A stretch of DNA of 64,000 nucleotides, taken from the NCBI GenBank assembly GCA_035302345.1, contig DATGSS010000097.1, positions 1-64,000 on the forward strand, written 5' to 3'. A program made the position numbers and the translations under genes. The DNA comes from Paenalcaligenes sp035302345 (lineage in GTDB: Bacteria > Pseudomonadota > Gammaproteobacteria > Burkholderiales > Burkholderiaceae_B). The notes under the pieces were generated by a model. That model was not told where the DNA came from. It worked only from the letters and a program-made list of their open reading frames with translations, and did no database searches. Below, one piece after another: positions 9,264-17,570 of this stretch; position 1 is the first letter of the stretch, and every line of letters starts with the position of its first letter.

Positions 9264-10150
9264 CTGATACAGCATTTAAATGTGGTTTCGTGGCCGTTGT
9301 GGGGCGCCCAAATGTAGGTAAGTCCACACTGACCAATGCTTTGGTCGGGGCCAAAGTTTCTATTGTTTCCAGAAAGGCCCAGACCACTCGGCACCGTATT
9401 CATAGTGTGCTAACGCGCGAGCACGAGCAGTTTGTCTTTGTCGATACCCCTGGGTTTCAGACCCGGCACAAAAGCGCCATGAACCGCATGATGAATCGCG
9501 TGGTGACTAAAACACTCAGTGATGTTGATCTTGTTTTGCACGTGCTTGAGGCCAACGTATGGACGCCTGATGACCAACAGGTCGTCGACCTATTGCCTAA
9601 CAATACGCCTGTCATTGCAGTTTTAAACAAAGTTGATCGCCTCAAAGACAAAACCGTATTATTGCCCTATATTGAGCAGCTAACCCAGCGTTTTAATTAC
9701 GCTGAAATCATCCCAGTTAGTGCTTGGCGACGGACCCAGTTAGATGTATTGCTGGATCAAGCAGGCAGCTATTTACCTGAATCTGCCCCGTTCTTTGATG
9801 AAGAAACCCTAACCGATCGTCCCATGCGCTTTATTGCCGCTGAATTGTTACGCGAAAAAATATTTCGACTGGTGGGCGATGAATTACCTTATGGCTGTAC
9901 TGTATTTATTGAACACTGGGAAGAAGACGAAAAGGGGATTCACATCGCTGCTTGCGTGTTGGTCGAGCGCGAATCGCATCGTCCTATCTTGTTGGGCAAA
10001 GAGGGTTTGCACATGAAGCGTATCGCCAGTGAAGCACGCCAAGACATCAAACGCATGGTAGATAAACCTGTTTACCTCGAAGTATTCGTCAAGGTCCGTC
10101 GCGGTTGGCAGGATACCGAAGCGCAGTTGCGCGAGTTGGGTTACGAATAA
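9260..10150 (+). CDS. era: GTPase Era
   Basis: 296 residues. GTPase motifs are GRPNVGKST (G1), DTPGF (G3) and NKVD (G4). A C-terminal KH domain contains GKEGLHMKRIASEARQDIKRM, and the C-terminus VKVRRGWQDTEAQLRELGYE is typical. It binds 16S rRNA near the 3' end and helps 30S assembly at the membrane-associated ribosome pool. It starts inside the rnc stop region and is followed two bases after its stop by recO. Confidence 0.96.
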   Translation: MTDTAFKCGFVAVVGRPNVGKSTLTNALVGAKVSIVSRKAQTTRHRIHSVLTREHEQFVFVDTPGFQTRHKSAMNRMMNRVVTKTLSDVDLVLHVLEANVWTPDDQQVVDLLPNNTPVIAVLNKVDRLKDKTVLLPYIEQLTQRFNYAEIIPVSAWRRTQLDVLLDQAGSYLPESAPFFDEETLTDRPMRFIAAELLREKIFRLVGDELPYGCTVFIEHWEEDEKGIHIAACVLVERESHRPILLGKEGLHMKRIASEARQDIKRMVDKPVYLEVFVKVRRGWQDTEAQLRELGYE

Positions 10151-10152
10151 TA

Positions 10153-10740
10153 ATGTCACGCCGCAGTCAGCGTGTACACGGAGCCCGCGCCTATGTATTA
10201 CACACCATAGATTGGCGCGAAACCTCGCTCATTGCTCAATTATTTACGCAAACGCATGGGTTGATGCCCGTCGTTGCCAAAGGCGCTAAACGCCCTTATT
10301 CGCGGTTAAAAGCTGTTTTGCTATCATTTCAAGCGATAGAGGTTGGCTGGACGGGATCGGGTGAAGTAAAAACACTCACCACTGCCGAACTGCTGCAACT
10401 ATACCCGTTGCCAGGGCCAACGATGTTATCGGCTTGGTATTTAAATGAGCTTTTGCTGCTGCTTTTACCCAAAGAAGATCCCTATCCCAAATTATTTGTT
10501 ACCTACGAAGAAACACTGGGCGCTTTATGTCAGGCGCCCGAATCTATTGCACCCATTTTACGTCGTTTTGAATGGATCCTATTACAAGAAACTGGTTATG
10601 GCTTTGAGGGTGAGCAGCCTAGCCTCGAAGAATTTCGCACGGATCCATCTTTGCGACAAGCACTGCGCGAACGTATTGATCATTTAATTGGTCGTCCGTT
10701 GCGCACTCGTCAGGTCTTGCGTGAATTATTTAGTCTATAA
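10153..10740 (+). CDS. recO: DNA repair protein RecO, internally short
   Basis: 195 residues from ATG 10153, two bases after the era stop. The N-terminal OB-fold (about 8-80) and the C-terminal end HLIGRPLRTRQVLRELFSL match RecO, which loads RecA on SSB-coated DNA with RecR in the RecFOR pathway. The family is usually about 235-245 residues. Here the segment between ETGYGFEGEQ and the terminal helices is about 40 residues short, in the part that varies or carries zinc ligands in some RecO proteins. The frame is open throughout, so no frameshift is seen. Confidence 0.88.
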   Translation: MSRRSQRVHGARAYVLHTIDWRETSLIAQLFTQTHGLMPVVAKGAKRPYSRLKAVLLSFQAIEVGWTGSGEVKTLTTAELLQLYPLPGPTMLSAWYLNELLLLLLPKEDPYPKLFVTYEETLGALCQAPESIAPILRRFEWILLQETGYGFEGEQPSLEEFRTDPSLRQALRERIDHLIGRPLRTRQVLRELFSL

Positions 10741-10746
10741 GAATCA

Positions 10747-11649
10747 ATGAATCAAGGTGTTGCTTTATCAGTCTTGGCCTCGGTGCTATTTGCTTTGGTC
10801 TATTACACTTCATCACTGCTGTACCCTTTGGAGGGGGCAGATCTGTTTGCTTGGCGTATATTTTTGGGTGTGCCAGCTTTGGCATTGATCGTGCATCAGA
10901 CACAGCGTTGGACAGAGATATGTGCGGTAGCTAAACGTTTTTGTACCGATTGGCGTTTTTTTCTGTGGTCATTAATCAGTGCGTTTTTATTTGGAGTTCA
11001 ACTATGGCTATTCGTGTGGGCCCCTTTAAATAATCGTGCCTTAGATGTTTCTATGGGGTATTTCCTGTTGCCTTTAACAATGGTCTTGGTTGGGCTGGCT
11101 CTTTATAAAGAGCGTTTAAGCATAGGGCAGTGGTGCGCTGTGATTTTTGCAGCCTCGGGAGTATTACACGAGTTATGGCGCACGCATAGTTTCTCTTGGG
11201 CAACAGCATTAGTAGCTTTAGGCTATCCACCTTATTTTGTATTACGGCGTTATCTTAAAGTGGGCACGGTGGTGTCGCTTTGGTTTGACTTCTCGATTTT
11301 ATTGATCCCCAGTGTATTGATTGTATTTATCAGTATGCCTGGTGCGGATGGAGGCAGCAGCTTGGCGCTTTTTGCGCAGCATCCACGCTTTTTCTGGCAA
11401 GTCCCGTTCTTTGGCATGATCAGCGCCATCGCCTTATTTAGCTATATTGCAGCTAGTCGCAAACTGCCTATGGGATTATTCGGCTTATTAGGCTATGTCG
11501 AGCCGGTACTGCTGTTTTGGGTGGCTTATTTGTTGTTGGGGGAGCCCATTGCCCCCGGTGAGTGGTGGACCTATATTCCCATATGGATAGCAGTTGGCTT
11601 CTTGGTGGCTGAGGGTGCATGGAGGAGTGTGCGGCGGTCTGCTGCATAG
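10747..11649 (+). CDS. RarD-type EamA-family permease
   Basis: 300 residues with about ten hydrophobic helices and an internal EamA-type duplication. The stretch QLWLFVWAPLNNRALDVSMG followed by YFLLPL resembles the RarD signature (inner-membrane drug/metabolite permease). RarD is named for chloramphenicol resistance, but the substrate of most members is unknown, and none can be assigned here. It begins six bases after recO without a clear Shine-Dalgarno site. Confidence 0.8.
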   Translation: MNQGVALSVLASVLFALVYYTSSLLYPLEGADLFAWRIFLGVPALALIVHQTQRWTEICAVAKRFCTDWRFFLWSLISAFLFGVQLWLFVWAPLNNRALDVSMGYFLLPLTMVLVGLALYKERLSIGQWCAVIFAASGVLHELWRTHSFSWATALVALGYPPYFVLRRYLKVGTVVSLWFDFSILLIPSVLIVFISMPGADGGSSLALFAQHPRFFWQVPFFGMISAIALFSYIAASRKLPMGLFGLLGYVEPVLLFWVAYLLLGEPIAPGEWWTYIPIWIAVGFLVAEGAWRSVRRSAA

Positions 11650-11774
11650 CTGGCGGCTGCTGTATTAGCGGGTTTTTATGGAGCCGTTCTGCAGGATTTG
11701 TTTTTTGATATCTCGCTGCGCTCGAAACATTTCCAAAATAGCTCTCTCCGACCGTCAGAGATGCGGGTATAAAA

Positions 11775-11806
11775 AAAGCGCCCAGTGTGTTGGGCGCTTT
11801 TGTTTT
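11775..11806. terminator. bidirectional terminator
   Basis: AAAGCGCCCA (11775-11784), a 6-nt loop, TGGGCGCTTT (11791-11800), then TGTTTT; an A-run precedes the left arm. The perfect 10-bp stem serves the plus-strand recO/permease transcript and the minus-strand Bax-inhibitor gene that ends at 11850. Confidence 0.85.
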
Positions 11807-11849
11807 AGCTGTGCTAGGTGTTAGGTGTTTCGCTGTGCTTTGTTTGCGA

Positions 11850-12545
11850 TTATTCCTGTCCACCAAAGATGCCAAGTAAGGCTAATAGGTTGCTAAAGAT
11901 GTTGTATACGCTCAGATAGAGGGCCAGTGTGGCGGTGATGTAGTTAGTCTCGCCACCGTTGATGACGCGTTGCAGATCAACTAGCAGGAAGGCTGAGAAG
12001 ATTGCGATGGCCAAGACTGAGACGGTGAGCATCAGGGCGGGTATTTGTAGGAATACGTTGGCGACTGCGGCCACGATTAGGATGATCACCCCTGTGAACA
12101 GGAAGCGTTGTAGGTGGGTGAAGTCGCGTTTTGTTGTGCTGGCTACGGATGCCATGGCGAAAAACACGGCACCTGTGCCACCAAAGGCAAGCATGATTAG
12201 CTGTGTGCCGTTTTGAAAACCTAGCACAAAGCCGAGCAAGCGCGAAAGCATGATGCCCATGAAGAAAGTGAAGGCGAGTAGGAATACAACACCCAGGCTA
12301 TTATTTTTGTTTTTCTCGACTAAAAACATGAGCCCAAAAGCACCGGCAAAAAACAGGATCAATGACATCCCCGGGCTGGAGGCCATGGCTGCGCCAAAGT
12401 TTAGGCTTAGCCCTAGGTAAGCCCCGAGAACCGTGGGGATCATCGACAGTGTCAATAGCCAGTAGGTGTTGCGTAATACCCGATTGCGCGCGATCTGCGA
12501 TTGTGTATGCGTCGTGGCATGGATATTAGAACGGTATTCACTCAT
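11850..12545 (-). CDS. Bax inhibitor-1/YccA family membrane protein
   Basis: 231 residues with seven hydrophobic helices and the family C-terminal pattern VDLQRVINGGETNYITATLALYL in two parts. The N-terminus is a short cytoplasmic tail (MSEYRSNIHATTHTQSQIARN). AAGGAC lies upstream of ATG 12545. The family includes YccA, an FtsH-binding protein, and pH-sensitive calcium-leak proteins; the bacterial substrate or partner cannot be read from sequence. It is monocistronic, ending at a bidirectional terminator. Confidence 0.9.
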   Translation of the reverse strand: MSEYRSNIHATTHTQSQIARNRVLRNTYWLLTLSMIPTVLGAYLGLSLNFGAAMASSPGMSLILFFAGAFGLMFLVEKNKNNSLGVVFLLAFTFFMGIMLSRLLGFVLGFQNGTQLIMLAFGGTGAVFFAMASVASTTKRDFTHLQRFLFTGVIILIVAAVANVFLQIPALMLTVSVLAIAIFSAFLLVDLQRVINGGETNYITATLALYLSVYNIFSNLLALLGIFGGQE

Positions 12546-12703
12546 GATTGTGTGTCCTTAAAAGCTAGTATAGGTTCAGTACTATAGAATAACTGAATGT
12601 TTGTCAGGCAATCAAGCCTGAAAAACACCTAGATGGGTGCAGAGGAATGTCTTTGTGGTTGAAAACACCGGGTGAGCTGTTTATTGCTATTTTGTTGGTC
12701 CTT

Positions 12704-13156
12704 TTATGTTTTGACCTTTTTATTAGATAGGAGTTCCTGGGCGTGCAACTCGTAACCCTGAGTTTGGTAGTTGCGCCAACGTTGGCGTGCATGTTGTCGG
12801 CAGGCTTCGTCGGTTGAGACGACCTCGAGTATGCGTTGACTGTGCGGCCTGATGGGTGCTATTTGGTTGTCCAAGTTAAGTACCCAGGGGGTTTTAAGCC
12901 ACTGTTGCGCGGTTTCCAGCTGGGTTTGTTGGTGACATAGAACGATAGGCGCTTGCTCTGCTTGTGGGGCGTCAGCTATTGCATGGGGCACAAAGGCCGT
13001 AGGCTGAAATCCCCACAGCAGTCGATCAAAGTGTGCCAACGCGCGTTGATCACTAAGGTAGACCAAAAACTGCTGCCCCGCTAATAGGTGCTTTTGCAAA
13101 ATAAAGCAGCTGTCGCGAAAGCGGTTTTGGGCTCCAAAATGAAAGTCAACGCGCAT
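12704..13156 (-). CDS. holC: DNA polymerase III chi subunit
   Basis: 150 residues beginning MRVDFHFGAQNR, with the HolC pattern of a conserved N-terminal strand, a central HLLAGQQFLVYLSDQ segment and a C-terminal RWRNYQTQGYEL. Chi links the clamp loader psi subunit to SSB. AGAGGAC lies just before the start. It follows pepA by 35 bp on the same strand, the common pepA-holC pairing of proteobacteria. Confidence 0.9.
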   Translation of the reverse strand: MRVDFHFGAQNRFRDSCFILQKHLLAGQQFLVYLSDQRALAHFDRLLWGFQPTAFVPHAIADAPQAEQAPIVLCHQQTQLETAQQWLKTPWVLNLDNQIAPIRPHSQRILEVVSTDEACRQHARQRWRNYQTQGYELHAQELLSNKKVKT

Positions 13157-13191
13157 TGAGTCCTCTTGGTTAGATGCTAGGTGAATGACGG

Positions 13192-14685
13192 TTAGTCGTC
13201 GTTGCTTTGATCGAGTAGGTAGCTAAAGAGCAATGGGACGGGGCGTCCGGTTGCGCCTTTGTTGCTACCACTATTCCAGGCTGTGCCAGCGATGTCTAGG
13301 TGTGCCCATGGGTAGTTTTCTGTAAAGCGGGCCAAAAAGCATGCTGCTGTCGTGGCGCCTGCACCGGGGGTACCGATGTTGGCAACGTCGGCAAAGTTGG
13401 ATTTGAGTTGCTCTTGGTAGGTGTCATCGATGGGCATTGGCCAGGCAGGGTCGTTGGCTTCGCGTGCTGCTTCGAGGAGCTCGTTTTGCAGTTGCTCGTT
13501 GTTGCTAAATAGGCCGCTATTGTGGTGGCCCAGTGCGACGACGCAGGCCCCTGTCAGGGTCGCCATATTGACTACTGCGGCTGGGTTAAAGCGTTCGGCA
13601 TAGGTGAGGGCGTCACAGAGTACTAGGCGGCCTTCTGCGTCTGTGTTCAGGATTTCGATGGTTAGGCCTGATTTGGCGGTCACAATATCGCCTGGTTTGT
13701 TGGCTGTGCTGCTGGGCATGTTTTCGCATGCTGCAATGAGGCCAATGACAGGACGGTTTAGGCCATGCTGGGCAATCGCGCGAAATGTACCTAGTACGCT
13801 GGCTGCACCACACATGTCGTATTTCATTTCGTCCATGTTGTTGGCTGGTTTGATTGAAATACCCCCTGAATCAAAGGTGAGTCCCTTGCCAACCAGTACA
13901 ATGGGTGCGGCATCACTGTTTTCTGCGGGGGTGTATTTCAATTCGATAAATACAGGCGGTTGTGCTGAGCCTTTGGCCACCGAGAGGAAGGAACCCATTT
14001 TGAGGGCTTCGATTTGTTTTTTCTCGAGTACTTCGGCGCTCACCTCGGGGAATTCTTTGGCCAGCTCTTTGGCCTGTTCGCCTAGGTAGGTAGGGGTGCA
14101 GACGTTAGGGGGTAGGTCACCTAGTAGGCGGGCCAGGTTTTGTCCTTCGCCTAGTGCGTGGCCTTCGCGTAGGCCAGCTTGGGCCTCTGCGTTTTGGGTC
14201 TGTGCTGCCCAGAGTTTAAAGTCATTGAGTGCGATGGGGTCAGCTTTTTTGCTGAGGGTGGCATCGTAGCGATAGGTGCTACCAATAACGGCCTGTGCAG
14301 CGGCACGCGCGCGCGTGCGCAAGGAGGACCCAGCGCAGTCTATGCTGGCTAGGGTGGATACGACGTCGTTTAAATTAGCCTCAACGCAATAGTTAGCGAA
14401 CTGATTCTCTGCCTCAGAGTGGGTTTTAGTGTTATATTTTTCTTTTTTGCCCAAACCAACAAGGACCACCCGTTGTGCTGCGATACCGGGTAGGTTGCGC
14501 AAAACGATGTGGGATTTTGCTTTTGCTTTGAACTCGCTTTCCAGTACGGCGCTAATCGCACCTTGGCTGGCCTCGTCCAGTGCTTGGGCTGCTGGGCTGA
14601 GCTCTTTTTCAGCAAAGACCCCTACCGCCAGGGCAGCAGTTTCGACATCTGTGAGTGAGGGTGTGGTTAAGGTACTGAGTTGCAT
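13192..14685 (-). CDS. pepA: leucyl aminopeptidase
   Basis: 497 residues. The M17 family catalytic C-terminal half shows GKGLTFDSGGISIKP and the signature NTDAEGRLVL, which supply the two-metal ligands; the N-terminal macro-like domain precedes it. It releases N-terminal amino acids from peptides in the cytosol and, in E. coli, also binds DNA. AAGGAT lies upstream of the start. It is divergent from lptF, from which 67 bp separate it, and upstream of holC. Confidence 0.95.
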   Translation of the reverse strand: MQLSTLTTPSLTDVETAALAVGVFAEKELSPAAQALDEASQGAISAVLESEFKAKAKSHIVLRNLPGIAAQRVVLVGLGKKEKYNTKTHSEAENQFANYCVEANLNDVVSTLASIDCAGSSLRTRARAAAQAVIGSTYRYDATLSKKADPIALNDFKLWAAQTQNAEAQAGLREGHALGEGQNLARLLGDLPPNVCTPTYLGEQAKELAKEFPEVSAEVLEKKQIEALKMGSFLSVAKGSAQPPVFIELKYTPAENSDAAPIVLVGKGLTFDSGGISIKPANNMDEMKYDMCGAASVLGTFRAIAQHGLNRPVIGLIAACENMPSSTANKPGDIVTAKSGLTIEILNTDAEGRLVLCDALTYAERFNPAAVVNMATLTGACVVALGHHNSGLFSNNEQLQNELLEAAREANDPAWPMPIDDTYQEQLKSNFADVANIGTPGAGATTAACFLARFTENYPWAHLDIAGTAWNSGSNKGATGRPVPLLFSYLLDQSNDD

Positions 14686-14752
14686 ATAAAAAGATCCTTT
14701 TTTGCAGATGAGTTATATGGTTTTTATATTTTGTCTTGTATGAGTGTAGTCT

Positions 14753-15886
14753 ATGTCTTTGTTTAGACGAAGCGTAATCTCTGAAATATTAAGCCATGGT
14801 GGGGTGGTCTTGTCTACCCTGATCATTGTATGGCTTAGCGTGTTGATTGTGCGTTTGCTCGGTGATGCTGCCAGTGGGCAAATCGGTGCCGAGGTGGTCT
14901 TGGGGCTGGCTTTTTTCTCTAGTGTGACCGCGCTGCCCGTTATTTTATCGGTCTCTTTGTTTATTGCTGTCTTGACTACAGTTACCCGTAGTTTTCGAGA
15001 GTCCGAGATGGTGGTCTGGTTTGCCAGTGGGTTGTCATTAGCAAATTGGATTCGCCCGATTTTGTATTGTGCTATTCCTTTGTCTTTGGTGGTTTCTTCT
15101 TTGACGTTGTATGGCGCTCCTTGGGCTTATCGTCAAATCGCTGAGTACCATCAACGCTACGAGTTACGTTCTGATCTTAGCAAGGTCAGTACGGGTGAAT
15201 TTATTGAGACCGAAGGTGGCGATCGGGTCTTTTTTAGTGAAGAACCACTCCAAGAGGGCGATGAGCTAGGCCAGGTCATAGTCCGTGTATTGGGCGAAGA
15301 GTGGCATCACTTAATCACGGCTGAAAGTGCATATACGGAAATCGCGGAAAATGGTGATCGGTTTTTGGTGCTGCGTGATGGGCATCGGTACGATTTGACC
15401 CCTGGCCATGGAGAGTCGCAGTTATTTAGTTTCGAGCGTTATGGTGTGCGTATGGAAAACCGCGATGAGGATACTGATCCCGAGGTAATTCGTGCGCAGG
15501 CTGAACGACACCTCAAAGCCCGTCCCACTACTGCTTTGATCGACAAGTTTGATCAGGGCTCGCAAGCACATTTGATGTGGCGTTTAGCGATGCCTCTAGC
15601 AGCGTTAAATTTAGCGTTGCTGGCAATCCCTTTGGGCGTGGTCAATCCGCGTTTGGGTCGGGGGGGCGATATTTTAATAGCGGGTCTAATTGCACTGCTT
15701 TATATGAATTTGATTAATTTATCGCGAGGCTGGATTAACAAAGGGGTACTGCCTTTTGAGGTGGGCCTGTGGCTAGTGCACTTGTTTTTTGCGTTGTTGA
15801 TGGTAGTGTTGCTGTGGCATCGATTGCGCGTTAAAAAACCCAAACCGCCCAAAGAGTCAGCACCAACGTCACCACCGATGGCTTGA
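14753..15886 (+). CDS. lptF: LPS export ABC transporter permease LptF
   Basis: 377 residues with a YjgP/YjgQ layout: hydrophobic helices near the N-terminus (about 17-40, 55-80 and 100-120), a periplasmic jelly-roll domain of about 130-265, then three helices at about 270-365. LptF with LptG and the ATPase LptB pulls LPS from the inner membrane. LptG normally follows directly, but here the next gene is cysB after a gap. I prefer LptF over LptG because of its divergent neighbour pepA. Confidence 0.88.
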   Translation: MSLFRRSVISEILSHGGVVLSTLIIVWLSVLIVRLLGDAASGQIGAEVVLGLAFFSSVTALPVILSVSLFIAVLTTVTRSFRESEMVVWFASGLSLANWIRPILYCAIPLSLVVSSLTLYGAPWAYRQIAEYHQRYELRSDLSKVSTGEFIETEGGDRVFFSEEPLQEGDELGQVIVRVLGEEWHHLITAESAYTEIAENGDRFLVLRDGHRYDLTPGHGESQLFSFERYGVRMENRDEDTDPEVIRAQAERHLKARPTTALIDKFDQGSQAHLMWRLAMPLAALNLALLAIPLGVVNPRLGRGGDILIAGLIALLYMNLINLSRGWINKGVLPFEVGLWLVHLFFALLMVVLLWHRLRVKKPKPPKESAPTSPPMA

Positions 15887-15976
15887 ACTTAATGCTAGGG
15901 CACTAATGAGGCTGGGTGTTTGTGCCGCGTTGTTTGAGTTTTATGAATGATTAAGGGCTGTATGCATATAGCAAAA

Positions 15977-16010
15977 TGGAATAAGGGTCGGCCTTCTTAT
16001 TCCATATAAT
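15977..16010 (+). promoter_or_regulatory. cysB promoter -10 with inverted-repeat operator
   Basis: TGGAATAAG (15977-15985) and CTTATTCCA (15996-16004) form a perfect 9-bp inverted repeat with a 10-nt spacer. TATAAT (16005-16010) follows directly and would be the -10 box, 23 bp before the cysB ATG. No good -35 is visible at 17 bp (TAAGGG). A repeat covering the -35 region fits LysR-type autoregulation; that CysB binds here is inference. Confidence 0.6.
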
Positions 16011-16033
16011 AGCGGCTTAATGAGGAGAAACCT

Positions 16034-16969
16034 ATGAATTTGCAGCAGTTTCGCTTTGTGCTCGAAGCCATTCGACGTAATTACAATTTAACCGATGCAG
16101 CGCGCGCTTTGCATACCTCACAGCCAGGGGTGTCCAAAGCTATTATCGAGCTCGAGGATGAGTTAGGGATTAAAATTTTCGAACGCCACGGCAAACGTAT
16201 CCGTGGGTTGACGCAGCCCGGGCGTGATGTATCCGAGGTGATTGACCGCATCATGAGCGAGGTTGAAAACCTCAAAAGAGTCAGTGCAGAATACGCACGT
16301 CATGATTCCGGGACTTTGACTATTGCATGTACTCATGCGCAGGCACGTTATTTACTACCGAGGGTGATTCCAAAGTTCCGTGAGCGTTTTCCAAAGGTCC
16401 ATCTGGTTCTTTCCGAGGGTAGTCCACCGCATTTAGCGCAGATGGTGCGACACGAACGCGCCGATGTCGCCATTGCTACCGAAACTTTGGCCGAGACCCC
16501 AGGGCTAATTGCTTTGCCGGTCTATCCTTGGCAGCACACTGTGGTGGTAGCGCCTGATCACCCACTGGCTGATTTACCAGCCAATCGTGCCGCTGAGCTC
16601 ACGCTCGAGCGCATCGCTCAATATCCGATTGTGACCTATGATCGGCGGTTTTCTGGCCGCCCCATTATTGATGAGACTTTTGCGCATGCCTGCATCGAGC
16701 CCAACATCGTGCTCGAGGCTGTTGATGCTGATGTGATCAAGACTTATGTTGATGTTGGGTTGGGGATCGGGATTATTGCTGGTATGGCTTTTGACCCACG
16801 CCGTGATAAGGGCTTGGTTGGGTTGCCTGCTGGGCATTTGTTTGGCACTCACATTACGCGGGTAGCTGTACGCGAAGGCAGCTTTTTACGTGACTATATG
16901 TACTTCTTCCTCGAAATGCTGTCTTCAGAGCTCACGCGTGAGCGAGTTGACGAGGCCATGCACGGGTAA
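16034..16969 (+). CDS. cysB: LysR-family regulator CysB
   Basis: 311 residues. The N-terminal winged helix-turn-helix reads LTDAARALHTSQPGVSKAI, followed by IELEDELGIKIFERHGKR, a CysB/Cbl-type sequence. The C-terminal effector domain contains the CysB-like segment LRDYMYFFLEMLS near the end. CysB activates sulfate assimilation and cysteine synthesis genes with N-acetylserine as inducer (family knowledge). GAGGAG precedes the ATG. No sulfur-assimilation gene is adjacent. Confidence 0.92.
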   Translation: MNLQQFRFVLEAIRRNYNLTDAARALHTSQPGVSKAIIELEDELGIKIFERHGKRIRGLTQPGRDVSEVIDRIMSEVENLKRVSAEYARHDSGTLTIACTHAQARYLLPRVIPKFRERFPKVHLVLSEGSPPHLAQMVRHERADVAIATETLAETPGLIALPVYPWQHTVVVAPDHPLADLPANRAAELTLERIAQYPIVTYDRRFSGRPIIDETFAHACIEPNIVLEAVDADVIKTYVDVGLGIGIIAGMAFDPRRDKGLVGLPAGHLFGTHITRVAVREGSFLRDYMYFFLEMLSSELTRERVDEAMHG

Positions 16970-17074
16970 AAGTTGCTGAGAGCCTTACAAATAAAGCCTT
17001 CATAAAAACCTTTCTAAAAAGAACTGTTCAGAATTTTTCGGGGGAATCCCGAGGAAGATTTAGTGTGTTGCGCC

Positions 17075-17093
17075 TGATAATGAGAACTGTTAT
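17075..17093 (+). promoter_or_regulatory. probable Fur box
   Basis: GATAATGAGAACTGTTATC matches the 19-bp Fur consensus at 15 of 19 positions, with both outer hexamers intact. It lies 109 bp before the DUF2325 start and just upstream of a possible -35 (TTGCAT, 17097-17102) and -10 (TAAATA, 17121-17126, 18-bp spacer). Iron-dependent repression of the next gene is inferred. Confidence 0.65.
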
Positions 17094-17097
17094 CATT

Positions 17098-17118
17098 TGC
17101 ATTAATGCATGATGCATT
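17098..17118. repeat. overlapping TGCAT palindromes
   Basis: TGCATTAATGCA (17098-17109) is a perfect 12-bp palindrome, and AATGCAT-g-ATGCATT (17104-17118) a second overlapping one, giving three TGCAT/ATGCA units in 21 bp. It sits between the Fur box and the DUF2325 gene, across the likely promoter spacer, and could be the operator of a second regulator. Confidence 0.5.
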
Positions 17119-17202
17119 CATAAATAATTAATCGTTGGTTCGTTATATTATTTATGACTTGTATTGTTGCCTTTGATTTTTAATATTCAGAGGGAGAAAA
17201 TC

Positions 17203-17511
17203 ATGAAAATGCAAACCAGACGCGCCGTGATTGTCGGGGCTGATCGCTTGGGCAAGATCCCGCAGTTATTAAAAAAACATAATATTCGAGTATCTCGCCA
17301 TATCAGTGGTCGAGATCCAGCCCATCAGAAAAAAGGATTGCAGTTACCCTCAGGCACCGAGGTATTGATTCTATTGACCGATTTTCTCGGTCATAATGTG
17401 ATGAAGTCGTTTCGTGCAGCTGCCCAGAAAGCGGGCGTGCCGGTCGTGGCTTGTAGGCGCTCGGTATCGAGCTTGCAGCTAGCCCTGGAGCAGGGCGTAA
17501 AAGGCTTATAG
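17203..17511 (+). CDS. DUF2325 domain protein
   Basis: 102 residues from ATG 17203, placed by AGGGAG upstream; a longer in-frame start at 17164 lacks a binding site. The sequence is a small Rossmann-like unit: RAVIVGADRLGKIPQLLKKH, a basic loop HISGRDP, then VLILLTDFLGHNVMKSFR and PVVACRRSVSSLQLAL. This is the DUF2325 pattern, whose biochemical function is not known. The gene stands alone behind a probable Fur box, suggesting a role under iron limitation. It converges on the NlpC/P60 gene 59 bp away. Confidence 0.75.
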   Translation: MKMQTRRAVIVGADRLGKIPQLLKKHNIRVSRHISGRDPAHQKKGLQLPSGTEVLILLTDFLGHNVMKSFRAAAQKAGVPVVACRRSVSSLQLALEQGVKGL

Positions 17512-17570
17512 CTGATTATTTGGCAGGCCGATGAGACCGCTAGAGACGGGGGGTGTCGGTAGCTGATTGA

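Noticed and set aside
13604..14089. Plus-strand 161-codon frame opposite pepA
   Set aside because: Antisense shadow of pepA with no binding site or recognisable domain.
14303..14320. Alternating GC/CG stretch as a Z-DNA site
   Set aside because: It is 18 bp of in-frame pepA coding sequence (Arg/Ala codons); no separate function is indicated.
17038..17052. TCGGG/CCCGA hairpin after cysB as a terminator
   Set aside because: The T-run precedes the stem on the plus strand and no T-run follows on either strand.
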